NCBI RefSeq assembly: GCF_010645215.1
Contig: NZ_JAAGNW010000049.1
Coordinates: forward strand, 1-37,148
Origin: Burkholderia multivorans
Lineage (GTDB): Bacteria; Pseudomonadota; Gammaproteobacteria; Burkholderiales; Burkholderiaceae
Reading direction: 5' to 3'
Length of the DNA stretch: 37,148 nt
Shown here: in pieces, positions 27,418 to 35,138 of the stretch
Layout of the letters: every line of letters begins with the position of its first letter
Position numbering within the stretch: position 1 is the stretch's first letter
Position numbers and translations under genes: made by a program
Notes under the pieces: generated by a model
Databases searched by the model: none
Seen by the model: the letters and a program-made list of their open reading frames with translations, nothing else
What the model was told of the DNA's origin: nothing

Positions 27418-27640
27418 AATTTGGACTCCATAATGTCACCGATCGACACCCGATGCGCTTACCTTACCCGGATGCGTCGAATGCTTACCCGGTAGCGTTC
27501 ACTCCCCGTCAGTCGGCCTGTCCGTCTTGGTTGCCGGTCGACCGCCAGGTTTCGGTGGCGCAGCCACCACCCAGTTCCCTCGTCACGCCGCTCAGGCGTG
27601 CATCCCGCCGACCTGCCCCGCTCTCTTTTCGTGTCGCCGA

Positions 27641-29095
27641 TCAGCCCGGCGCCACGTCCTGCGTCAACTGCAGCACGATGAATTCCGCGGGTCGTACCGC
27701 CGCCATCCCGACCCGTACGATCATCCGCCCCGTCTTGATATCCGTTGCGTTCATCGTAACGCCCAGTCCGACCTGCACGTAGTACGCCTCGGCCGCCGTC
27801 GCGCCAGCCAGCCCGCCTTGGCGCCACAGTGCGTGCAGATAGTTGTCCAGCGCGCTGCGAATGGCCTCCCACGTCGGGGCACTGTTCGGCTCAAACACGG
27901 CAGCACGCAGTGCCGCGCGCGCGTCACGCTCGACCGTATTGAAAAGTCGTCGCACCGGCACATACAGCCAGTTCGGCTGATGCGGATCCGCCATCGTGCG
28001 GGCGCCCCACACCACCACGCCTTGCCCCTGGAAGGCGCGGATGGCGTTGACCTTGTGTTCGACCAGCACGCGATTGAACGCCTCATCGATACGGATCGGC
28101 AGCAGCGCTCCCACCTGTTTCGCATCACCGGCCGCCACCAGGTCCGCCACTCCTGAGAAAGCCACATTGGCTGGCGCTTTCCAGACGCCACGTTCACGGT
28201 CGGTTCGGGCGTAAACGCCGGCCATCGCGACACTGGCGCGCACGACGATTGGGATGTCCATCACCTTGTCGACGACACCACGCATGGCCTTGTAGTCCTT
28301 TAGTACGTTCTCAGCCACTTGCGTTTGGTGATCTTTTTTAGCCTGCACCTCTTCTCCATTGATCAACGCGATCGTGTCGTGATGGAATTTCAGGAAATCG
28401 GCCAGTGTCTTGACGGTCCCAACGCTCTCCAGTTGAAATTCCGTCGGAATCAACACTGCGGCATCGTCCCCGTCAAACTTGTAACTCGTCTTCAATGCCG
28501 GGAAATACACCGCCGTCTGCGTCGACTCGGCCACTACCGGCACCGTCAATGTCTTTTTGTCTCGATCGCTGCACCCCGCGTCAGCCAATAAGAACAAGCC
28601 GCGGTTTCCATTCGGCCCCGTGGGCCCCAACAAGGTCCCCAGTTGTTCGTAGATCGTCTGATCCTGAACGTCATCTGTCCCGGTGGCATACTCGCAGTAG
28701 CACAACAGGGTGATATCGGGACACTGCTCAATCGCTTCAAGCAACTTGGGTAGCGCCGTCGAGGCTTCCGCCGTCTTCTGCGGCACATGCGCGACATAGC
28801 ACGGTCCGCCACCATTCTCGAAATACAGGCGAACGCTGTACCAGCCCAGCGGCCGGGCGAGCTCGAAAACAGGGTTTCCGCCAATTTCCCTCACCGTCAA
28901 AGGCCAACACGCACTAAACAAGTCAGAAAACGCGAGCCAACTCTCGACCCGCACACACCCGGTCGTCGTATCCGGCTTCTTCGGATAGAAGTGCCCAATG
29001 AACACCGGCACCGCCGTCTCGCCCCCCTGGATACTCAATGCCAGCGCGCTACTCTCTTCCACGTAGACGCCGGGAACCGCATAGGTTTGGCTCAT
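27641..29095 (-). CDS. pvc3: Sheath protein 4 (Pvc3/Afp3-like)
   Basis: The product has 484 residues, the longest sheath here, with AGAGAGG before ATG 29095. The N-terminus (YAVPGVYVEESSALALSIQ), GGGPCYVAHVP and the C-terminal core (RTDRERGVWKAPANV, VVVWGARTMAD, YVPVRRLFNTVERDARAAL, RMIVRVGMAAVRPAEFIVLQLTQDV) are standard. Residues ~140-290 hold an enlarged surface domain including a charged segment (VQAKKDHQTQVAENVLKDYK), consistent with Pvc3/Afp3 being longer than Pvc2/Afp2. Its 70-bp upstream leader and first codons (MSQ) look like those in front of the two 80-residue frames, suggesting that these leaders were duplicated with the sheath array. Confidence 0.93.
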   Translation of the reverse strand: MSQTYAVPGVYVEESSALALSIQGGETAVPVFIGHFYPKKPDTTTGCVRVESWLAFSDLFSACWPLTVREIGGNPVFELARPLGWYSVRLYFENGGGPCYVAHVPQKTAEASTALPKLLEAIEQCPDITLLCYCEYATGTDDVQDQTIYEQLGTLLGPTGPNGNRGLFLLADAGCSDRDKKTLTVPVVAESTQTAVYFPALKTSYKFDGDDAAVLIPTEFQLESVGTVKTLADFLKFHHDTIALINGEEVQAKKDHQTQVAENVLKDYKAMRGVVDKVMDIPIVVRASVAMAGVYARTDRERGVWKAPANVAFSGVADLVAAGDAKQVGALLPIRIDEAFNRVLVEHKVNAIRAFQGQGVVVWGARTMADPHQPNWLYVPVRRLFNTVERDARAALRAAVFEPNSAPTWEAIRSALDNYLHALWRQGGLAGATAAEAYYVQVGLGVTMNATDIKTGRMIVRVGMAAVRPAEFIVLQLTQDVAPG

Positions 29096-29163
29096 GATCT
29101 TGCCTCTCTAGAGGGGCCCAAGCAGGCTGCACACGCGCACCGCCCGGCCCGAGTTGGATAGTC

Positions 29164-30378
29164 TCAGGCCGGCACTACGTCCTGCGTCAATTGCAGCACG
29201 ATGAATTCCGCCGGACGCACCGCTGCCAAGCCGACCTTCACGATCATCTTGCCGGTCTTGATGTCCTCGTCCGTCATCGTCACCCCACGCCCGATGTGCA
29301 CGAAATACGCCTGTTCCGGAGTATTTCCCAACAATGCGCCCTGTTGCCACAGGCTATGGACGTAGTTGTCCACCGCACTGCGCACCCGCTCCCAGGTCGG
29401 CGCACTGTTGGGCTCGAACAGCGCCGTGCTCATCGCTGTGCGGATATCGCGTTCGGCCGCATTGAACAGCCGCCGCACCGGGACATAGCGCCACGTATCC
29501 TGATTCGATTCCAGAGTGCGCGCCCCCCAAATCAGCGGTCCCGTGCCACGGAACGACCGGATGACATTGATCGCATGCCCGCCGCTGGTCGGCGCATTGC
29601 ACTTTGCGTCCAGCGCATCCGACACCCTGTACTTGGGCTCGGCCCCCACAATGGCGACGTTCGCCGGCGCTTTCCAGACCCCGCGTTCACGATCGACTCG
29701 CGCATAGACGCCTGCGACCACCCCGCTGGGCGGCACCTCGAAAGGAATCGTCGTCGTCGGGTCTTCCGGATTCGGCACCTCGATGGTCAGCCACGGGTAG
29801 TACACTGCGGCAAACGCACCGCCCGCGCTGTAGCCACTGGCCTTCTCCTCCACGTTCGCGGTAGTGAGCACGCCGTTCGGGCCGTCGTAGATCGCAAAGT
29901 ACGTGTTACCCGTGTGGCACAGCACATTGACTTTTCCGCCGAAGTCAGCGGCACCCGCCTGCACCAGTAGCGTCACGTCATCCAACTCCGGTACCAGCAC
30001 GTCCAGTTTATCAACCGGCACGACATAGCAATGCCCGCCCCCGTTGATGAAGAACAGCTTCAGCGACTGATAGAGCTGATCCTGATTGAGCTGCTTGTCG
30101 AGCTCGGTAATAAACTTGTCGAGCTCGGTCTTCCTTTTCGACTCATCATTCAGCGATTTCTTGATATCCACAGCTGCTGCTTCAATTTTTTGTTGGCGCC
30201 GCGTCGTGACCGCCAGCCACGATTCGATTTCGGTCACCTTATCTGCTTCATACAACAGTGCTTTGTGACTGTTCTTATCGAATGCAAACGCCGGAATCGC
30301 CGTCGCGCCCGTCTGAATCGACAAGGACAGCCCAAACGGCTCCTCGACGTACACCCCAGGTACCTTGTAATCTGCCAT
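29164..30378 (-). CDS. Sheath protein 3 (Pvc2-like paralogue)
   Basis: The product has 404 residues from ATG 30378. It begins MADYKVPGVYVEEPFGLSLS like sheaths 1 and 2. A charged helical insert at about residues 58-108 (including KRKTELDKFITELDKQL) precedes SLKLFFINGGGHCYVVPVDK. DDVTLLVQAG and the core from VYARVDRERGVWKAPAN to the end follow. It differs from sheaths 1 and 2 throughout, including the C-terminal half (for example GTGPLIWGARTLESNQ), so it is an older copy. It forms the contractile outer tube, probably in a mixed or alternative sheath. Confidence 0.93.
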   Translation of the reverse strand: MADYKVPGVYVEEPFGLSLSIQTGATAIPAFAFDKNSHKALLYEADKVTEIESWLAVTTRRQQKIEAAAVDIKKSLNDESKRKTELDKFITELDKQLNQDQLYQSLKLFFINGGGHCYVVPVDKLDVLVPELDDVTLLVQAGAADFGGKVNVLCHTGNTYFAIYDGPNGVLTTANVEEKASGYSAGGAFAAVYYPWLTIEVPNPEDPTTTIPFEVPPSGVVAGVYARVDRERGVWKAPANVAIVGAEPKYRVSDALDAKCNAPTSGGHAINVIRSFRGTGPLIWGARTLESNQDTWRYVPVRRLFNAAERDIRTAMSTALFEPNSAPTWERVRSAVDNYVHSLWQQGALLGNTPEQAYFVHIGRGVTMTDEDIKTGKMIVKVGLAAVRPAEFIVLQLTQDVVPA

Positions 30379-30459
30379 GATTCGCTCCAGATCTGCTCCG
30401 TTTCACCGGTGCTTGACGTTTCACTACCTTGCGCGCATCCCGCTGGCATGCGCCCCTGT

Positions 30460-30702
30460 TCAATGGAATCGCTGGGTCAACCGCCCCGCCATCCGTGTCC
30501 ACCGCTTGAACGCCCGCTCAGGGCGCGGTTCAGCGAGGATCAGGCTCGCGCTCGGGTTCAACGCGTCCGGTCGAGGTCGGTTGCTGCGAAGCGATCTGTC
30601 TGACATATAGCGGCTGCGCCATCTCACGCCATGAGCGATGACCGACCAGCGCACCGCCCGTCGCCATCTCGACGCCGGGTACAACAGCGCGGGTTGACTC
30701 AT
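30460..30702 (-). CDS. 80-residue arginine-rich protein of unknown function, copy 2
   Basis: The frame starts at ATG 30702 behind GAGAGGC and encodes 80 residues rich in Arg and Trp (PASRWRRAVRWSVIAHG near the start, RAFKRWTRMAGRLTQRFH at the end). The same frame exists 1,615 bp upstream. By my count the two copies have no indels, differ at 12 residues, and have about 16 purely synonymous codon differences, a pattern fitting protein-level constraint. The protein is basic and has no signal peptide or known motif that I recognise. It lies between sheath 2 and sheath 3 in the operon. It could be a sheath-linked accessory protein or a degenerate leftover of a sheath start; no function can be assigned. 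Confidence 0.55.
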   Translation of the reverse strand: MSQPALLYPASRWRRAVRWSVIAHGVRWRSRYMSDRSLRSNRPRPDALNPSASLILAEPRPERAFKRWTRMAGRLTQRFH

Positions 30703-30772
30703 GATGCTTCGCCTCTCGGGAGGGACATGAGCAGGTGGCCGATCGGCACAGCCTGACTCGGGTAAAAAAATG

Positions 30773-31993
30773 TCAGGCCGGCACCACGTCTTGCGTGAGC
30801 CGCAGCACAATGAATTCCGCTGGGCGAACCGCCGACATCCCGACCTTGACAATCATCTTGCCGGTCTTGATGTCCTCGTCCGTCATCGTCACACCACGCC
30901 CGATGTGCACGAAGTACGCTTCTTGCGCGGTGTTACCCGCCAGCGCCCCCTGCCGCCACAGGCTGTCGACATAGTTAGCCACCGCACTACGCACCCGCTC
31001 CCAGGTCGGCGCGCTGTTGGGCTCGAACAGCGCCGTGCTCATCGCCAGGCGAATATCGTGTTCAGCCGCGTTGAACAGCCGCCGCACCGGCACATAGCGC
31101 CAAGTATCCTGGTCCGCCTGCAGCGTGCGCGCACCCCAGATCATCGGGGCCGCGCCCTGGAACGACCGAATCACATTGATCGCACGCCCACCGCCGGTCG
31201 GCACGTTGCACGCAGCATTCACCGCGTCCGACACCTTGACTGCCGGTTGGGCTCCGACAATCGCCACATTCGCGGGCGCCTTCCACACCCCTCGCTCACG
31301 ATCGACCTTCGCGTATACGCCGGCCACCACCATGCTGGGCGGCACAGGAACCTCGATGGTCTTGGCGGCATCTGTCGGATCCGGCTGCCTCACGATCAAC
31401 CACGGGTAGTACGCGGCGGCGAACTCCCCACCCACGTAACCATTGACGCTCGTCAGAACGGTATCAAGTGTCAGCACATCTTTAGGACCGTCGTAAATCG
31501 CGAAGTAGGGATTGCCCTTCATGCAGAGCGGGGTGACCTGCTCCGCGAAGCGACCGAGGTCCGAACCCGCTTGCACCAACAGCGTCACATCGTCCAATCC
31601 CGGCACCGTCGACGCCAGTTGACCCAAGGGCACGAGATAACAATGCCCGCCGCCGTTGATGAAATACAGTTTCAGTGCTTGGTAAAATGGGTCCGTGCTG
31701 AGCCTATCACTCCAGGTTTTCGTTTCAGCCTCCACTTTGTCTTTCTTTGCCTTCTTATCCTTTTCGTCCGTCTCTGGCATATCCCTGACCGCCGCAGCAA
31801 CTTTTTCTTGGACCAGCGCAGTGATCTTCAACCATGAGTCCACGGCCGTCACTTGCGTCGCGTTAAACAAACCGTATGGATTACGCGCACTATCCAACGC
31901 AAACACCGGAATGGCCGTCGCGCCCGCCTGAATCGACAGGGACAGTCCAAACGGCTCCTCGACGTACACCCCGGGTACCTTGTAATCCGCCAT
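30773..31993 (-). CDS. Sheath protein 2 (Pvc2-like paralogue)
   Basis: The product has 406 residues with a GGAGCG ribosome site before ATG 31993. Its last 180 residues (from YAKVDRERGVWKAPAN) are identical to sheath 1 except for a Glu versus Thr-Gly indel. The first half differs strongly, including a lysine-rich insert at about 70-95 (TDEKDKKAKKDKVEAETK) before ALKLYFINGGGHCYLVP. The conserved C-terminal half forms the sheath core contacting the tube. The variable half corresponds to the surface-exposed domains in known sheath structures. It is part of the 1,615-bp repeat unit. Confidence 0.94.
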   Translation of the reverse strand: MADYKVPGVYVEEPFGLSLSIQAGATAIPVFALDSARNPYGLFNATQVTAVDSWLKITALVQEKVAAAVRDMPETDEKDKKAKKDKVEAETKTWSDRLSTDPFYQALKLYFINGGGHCYLVPLGQLASTVPGLDDVTLLVQAGSDLGRFAEQVTPLCMKGNPYFAIYDGPKDVLTLDTVLTSVNGYVGGEFAAAYYPWLIVRQPDPTDAAKTIEVPVPPSMVVAGVYAKVDRERGVWKAPANVAIVGAQPAVKVSDAVNAACNVPTGGGRAINVIRSFQGAAPMIWGARTLQADQDTWRYVPVRRLFNAAEHDIRLAMSTALFEPNSAPTWERVRSAVANYVDSLWRQGALAGNTAQEAYFVHIGRGVTMTDEDIKTGKMIVKVGMSAVRPAEFIVLRLTQDVVPA

Positions 31994-32074
31994 GATTCGC
32001 TCCTGATCTGCTCCGTTTCACCGGTGCTTGACGTTTCACTACCTTGTGCACAGCCCGCGGGCATGCGCCCCTGT

Positions 32075-32317
32075 TCAATGAAATCGCTGGGTCAACCGCC
32101 CTGCCATCCGTGTCCACCGCTTGAATGCTCGCTCAGGGCGCGGTTCGTCGAGGATCAGACTCGCGCCCGGGTTCAACGCATCCGTTCGGCGTCGATTGCT
32201 GCGCAGCAATCGGTCCGACGGATAGCGACCACGCCATTTCGCGCCCTGGGCAACGACAGACCAGCACACCGCGCGTCTCCATCTCGACGCCGGATACAAC
32301 AGCGCGGGTTGACTCAT
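32075..32317 (-). CDS. 80-residue arginine-rich protein of unknown function, copy 1
   Basis: This is the equivalent of the frame at 30460-30702, exactly one repeat unit away. It encodes 80 residues from ATG 32317 behind AAGAGGCG. Positions 1-17 and 58-80 are identical to the other copy; the middle carries 12 substitutions. The leader of about 70 bp before the ATG is also shared, and it resembles the leader of sheath 4. The predicted product is strongly basic with several tryptophans. No family was recognised, and it lies between sheath 1 and sheath 2. Confidence 0.55.
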   Translation of the reverse strand: MSQPALLYPASRWRRAVCWSVVAQGAKWRGRYPSDRLLRSNRRRTDALNPGASLILDEPRPERAFKRWTRMAGRLTQRFH

Positions 32318-32387
32318 GATGCTTCGCCTCTTTGGAGGGACCTGCGCAGGTGGCCGATCAGCACACCCCAGCACGGGCAAAAAAATG

Positions 32388-33608
32388 TCAGGCCGGCACC
32401 ACGTCCTGCGTGAGCCGCAACACAATGAATTCCGCCGGGCGAACCGCCGACATCCCGACCTTGACAATCATCTTGCCGGTCTTGATGTCCTCGTCCGTCA
32501 TCGTCACACCGCGCCCGATGTGCACGAAATACGCCTCCTGCGCGGTGTTACCCGCCAGCGCCCCCTGCCGCCACAAACTGTCGACGTAGTTGGCCACCGC
32601 ACTGCGCACCCGCTCCCAGGTCGGCGCGCTATTCGGTTCGAACAGCGCCGTGCTCATCGCCAGGCGAATGTCGTGTTCGGCCGCGTTGAACAGCCGCCGC
32701 ACCGGCACATAGCGCCAGGTATCCTGGTCCGCCTGCAGCGTGCGCGCGCCCCAGATCATCGGGGCAGCGCCCTGAAACGATCGAATCACATTGATCGCGC
32801 GCCCCCCTTCCGGGACATTGCACGCGGCATTCACCGCGTCCGACACCTTGACTGCCGGTTGGGCTCCGACAATCGCCACATTCGCGGGCGCCTTCCACAC
32901 CCCTCGCTCACGGTCCACCTTCGCGTACGCACCCGCCACCGCCCCGCTAGGTGGGACGGTAACCTGGATGGTCTTTTCGGCATCGGTCGGATCCGGCAGT
33001 GTCACGTTCAACCACGGGTAGTACACAGCCGCGAACGCCCCACCCGCATAGTGTTCGACGCTCTTCGCCACGGCATCGGCCGCCATTGGCTTTTCCGGTC
33101 CGTCGTAGATCGCAAAGTAGGGATTGCCCGTCGTGCAAAGCGCAGTGACCTGCTTCGCGAAACTGCTCGTATCGGCACCTGCTTGCACCAACAGCGTCAC
33201 GTCGTCCAATCCCGGCACCACCGACGCCAGCTGATCTACGGGCACCACATAACACGGGCCACCGCCATTGATGAAATACAGTTTCAGCGCGTGGTACAAC
33301 GGGTCCGGACTGAGCCTGACGTCCCAGTTGCGCGTTAGTACGTCAACCATGCGTTTCTTTAACCACCTCTCTTGATCATTCGTGACGTGTATATGCTTGA
33401 CAGCAGAATCAATTTTTTCTTGAATCAGCGTCACAATTGTCAGCCACGACGCGATCTCGGCCACTTGGTTGGTGTTGAACAGCGCAGCATTGTGATTGAC
33501 ATCACCATCAAGCGCGAACGCCGGAATGGCGGTCGCGCCCGTTTGAATCGACAGCGACAATCCGAACGGCTCTTCGACGTAGACACCCGGCACCTTGTAG
33601 TCCGCCAT
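32388..33608 (-). CDS. Sheath protein 1 (Pvc2-like)
   Basis: The product has 406 residues. ATG 33608 is chosen because a near-perfect ribosome site (GGAGGAA) precedes it and all paralogues start MADYKVPGVYVEE; an upstream in-frame start would extend into the spacer. Features: the N-terminal linker PGVYVEEPFGLSLS, a charged helical insert at ~60-105, LKLYFINGGGPCYVVPVDQ, DDVTLLVQAG, the variable outer domain, then the conserved core (VWKAPANVAIVG, MIWGARTLQADQ, YVPVRRLFNAAEHD, MIVKVGMSAVRPAEFIVL). It is the first sheath after the tube gene (70 bp), so probably the most abundant subunit. Confidence 0.94.
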   Translation of the reverse strand: MADYKVPGVYVEEPFGLSLSIQTGATAIPAFALDGDVNHNAALFNTNQVAEIASWLTIVTLIQEKIDSAVKHIHVTNDQERWLKKRMVDVLTRNWDVRLSPDPLYHALKLYFINGGGPCYVVPVDQLASVVPGLDDVTLLVQAGADTSSFAKQVTALCTTGNPYFAIYDGPEKPMAADAVAKSVEHYAGGAFAAVYYPWLNVTLPDPTDAEKTIQVTVPPSGAVAGAYAKVDRERGVWKAPANVAIVGAQPAVKVSDAVNAACNVPEGGRAINVIRSFQGAAPMIWGARTLQADQDTWRYVPVRRLFNAAEHDIRLAMSTALFEPNSAPTWERVRSAVANYVDSLWRQGALAGNTAQEAYFVHIGRGVTMTDEDIKTGKMIVKVGMSAVRPAEFIVLRLTQDVVPA

Positions 33609-33678
33609 GATTTCCTCCTGCCCCCCTCGTTTCACCCGCGCCGAGTGTCGACTCGCGCCACGCATCCGCTTCTCGTCC

Positions 33679-34128
33679 TTAATGGAATTCCACGGTCAGC
33701 CGATCCGCCGCCAAACTCAACTCCTCGAACGCCACTTCGTTGCTGGTCGCATCGAAACTCGGACCTGTCAACTTGGTCGGAAACGCATTGACCACATTCC
33801 ACGTGATCAGCAAATCCGTGCCCGTTTCGTTCGTCAGGCTGATCGACAAATCCCGCTTGTCCACCCGGTTGAACGAGATCGAGTTCATCCACTTGTACAG
33901 TTGGCTCTGCTTCAGCACGATGCCGCGCTTCAGCATGATCGTCAGCGGGTCCGACTGCCCCGGCATCTGGAACAAATTGCCGGCCCCATCCTGGTACTTG
34001 ACCAACTGAACCGTCTGGTCCAGGCCCGAGACCGTACTGAAACTCATCTGCTCTTTCCCGACCGTTACCAGGAAGCGGTAAGTCGGAATCGGGTACGTGG
34101 TCGCCATCGCCTTCGCTTCGAGTGCCAT
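33679..34128 (-). CDS. pvc1: Inner tube protein (Pvc1/Afp1 homologue)
   Basis: The product has 149 residues. ATG 34128 (MALEAKAMATTYPIPTYRF) follows GAGGAGAAG; an internal ATG seven codons later is possible. Tube-family landmarks: YPIPTYRFLVTVG, SFSTVSGLDQTV-like (MSFSTVSGLDQTVQLVKYQDG), FQMPGQSDPLTIMLKRGIV, WMNSISFNRVDKRDLSISLTNETG and WNVVNAFPTKLTGPSFDATSNEV. It stacks as hexamers to form the tube that encloses the cargo. About 240 bp without a gene separate it from the lipoprotein gene, leaving room for its own promoter, though I could not identify one with confidence. Confidence 0.96.
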   Translation of the reverse strand: MALEAKAMATTYPIPTYRFLVTVGKEQMSFSTVSGLDQTVQLVKYQDGAGNLFQMPGQSDPLTIMLKRGIVLKQSQLYKWMNSISFNRVDKRDLSISLTNETGTDLLITWNVVNAFPTKLTGPSFDATSNEVAFEELSLAADRLTVEFH

Positions 34129-34367
34129 TTCGCTTCTCCTCTCCAGGTTACGGGCGTGCCCCGGTGGTGCAGCCCCATGCATCATTCACTTTCCACGGGA
34201 TGTCGTTCGATGCCCCGCGTCCTACCCGGCGCGCCCCACCCGATCCGCTGGCCCGCCGCCCTTCGAGGCGTGATCACGGTATCGAAATCACGTCATTCGG
34301 ATACCTAATTATTGATGGGAATCCATTTCCCCACCGCACCTACTTCTTGCCCCCATCCCGTCAACCG

Positions 34368-35138
34368 CTACAACCCGCCTCCGCTCGGCGCACTGTCGTC
34401 GCGCCCACCACCCGACTCGGGTGGCAGAGGTGGCCTCGCAACCGTCTCGGGCGGCGACGGTGTCACCGTCTCTCGTCCCTCACGCCGCTCTTCGCGGCTC
34501 ACCGCCCGCCCCGGCACGGTACTCGGCGCCACCACTCGCGTGGTCGACACGGGCAGCGCGGCGGGAGTGCCGCGCACCCGCACTTCCGTCTCAATCAGCT
34601 TGCTCGAGACATCCAGCAAATACTTGAAATCCGCTCGCCACGCCTGCAGATCGTTCGTCTTGTAGATATCGTTAAGCCACGCAAGACACAGCGCATGCGT
34701 CCCATCCCGGAACAGTTCCGCCCCTTGCGTTCGATAAAATAATTGCGAGACCGCACTGCCAAATGACTGCGACAACGCCAATGAGGCCTGGGCCTTGCCC
34801 CCCGTCTCACCTTTCAATTCCGCCGCCACTGCATTCGTCAGCGCTTCCGCGACATCCGGCGGCGGCTCGGGGCACGTCCGCAAACCTGAATTCGCCCCAT
34901 TGAAGTCCGATGGCACCACCAGCACCGTGCGTCGCTCCGGCGTCAGCGTCAATATCGTCGGTCGTTGTGTCGAGACCGATTGGTAATCGATCGGGGCCTC
35001 TTTGGGCGCATGCAGCCAACTCGTGCAACCGCCAAGACACCCACATCCCAGCACCCCGCAGCACGTCCACCACCAATGCCGACCAAATCGTTCACCGCTG
35101 CCGGATGTCGCCCGATTCACTACACCGCTCGGTTTCAC
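34368..35138 (-). CDS. Predicted lipoprotein at the head of the eCIS locus
   Basis: I start it at GTG 35138 because GGAGGG lies seven bases upstream; this gives 256 residues. The N-terminus has a basic region, a WWWTCCGVLGCG hydrophobic core and a lipobox ending LGGC (Cys about residue 36), so it should be exported and lipidated. The mature part has TILTLTPERRTVLVVPSDF, a helical region with SQLFYRTQGAELFRDGTHAL and a YLLDVSSKLIETEV helix, then a proline-rich disordered tail from about 190. I do not recognise a named family. It is co-oriented with and directly upstream of the tube gene, so it may be an envelope factor for particle docking or release; that role is inference. Confidence 0.75.
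   Translation of the reverse strand: MKPSGVVNRATSGSGERFGRHWWWTCCGVLGCGCLGGCTSWLHAPKEAPIDYQSVSTQRPTILTLTPERRTVLVVPSDFNGANSGLRTCPEPPPDVAEALTNAVAAELKGETGGKAQASLALSQSFGSAVSQLFYRTQGAELFRDGTHALCLAWLNDIYKTNDLQAWRADFKYLLDVSSKLIETEVRVRGTPAALPVSTTRVVAPSTVPGRAVSREERREGRETVTPSPPETVARPPLPPESGGGRDDSAPSGGGL

Larger units (their letters stand above)
30379..33608 (-). repeat. Two tandem 1,615-bp sheath units
   Basis: The start codons of sheaths 1, 2 and 3 lie at 33608, 31993 and 30378, exactly 1,615 bp apart each time. Each of the first two units contains a 1,221-bp sheath gene, a ~70-bp spacer, an 80-codon frame and a ~80-bp leader ending in a ribosome site before the next sheath. The second half of the two sheath genes is nearly identical in DNA, whereas the first half has diverged. 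This indicates duplication followed by local diversification and/or gene conversion. Confidence 0.9.

Noticed and set aside
27418..27640. A third copy of the 80-codon frame before sheath 5
   Set aside because: Both strands were read; no similar frame or ribosome site is present.
30770..33338. Two long plus-strand frames with similar translations
   Set aside because: They are mirror frames of sheaths 1 and 2; their similarity only reflects the sheath duplication.
7490..34128. Prophage or type VI secretion system
   Set aside because: There are no head, portal, terminase, lysis or integrase genes, and no TssJLM membrane complex or ClpV; gene order and DUF4255/DUF5908 proteins fit the PVC/Afp eCIS.
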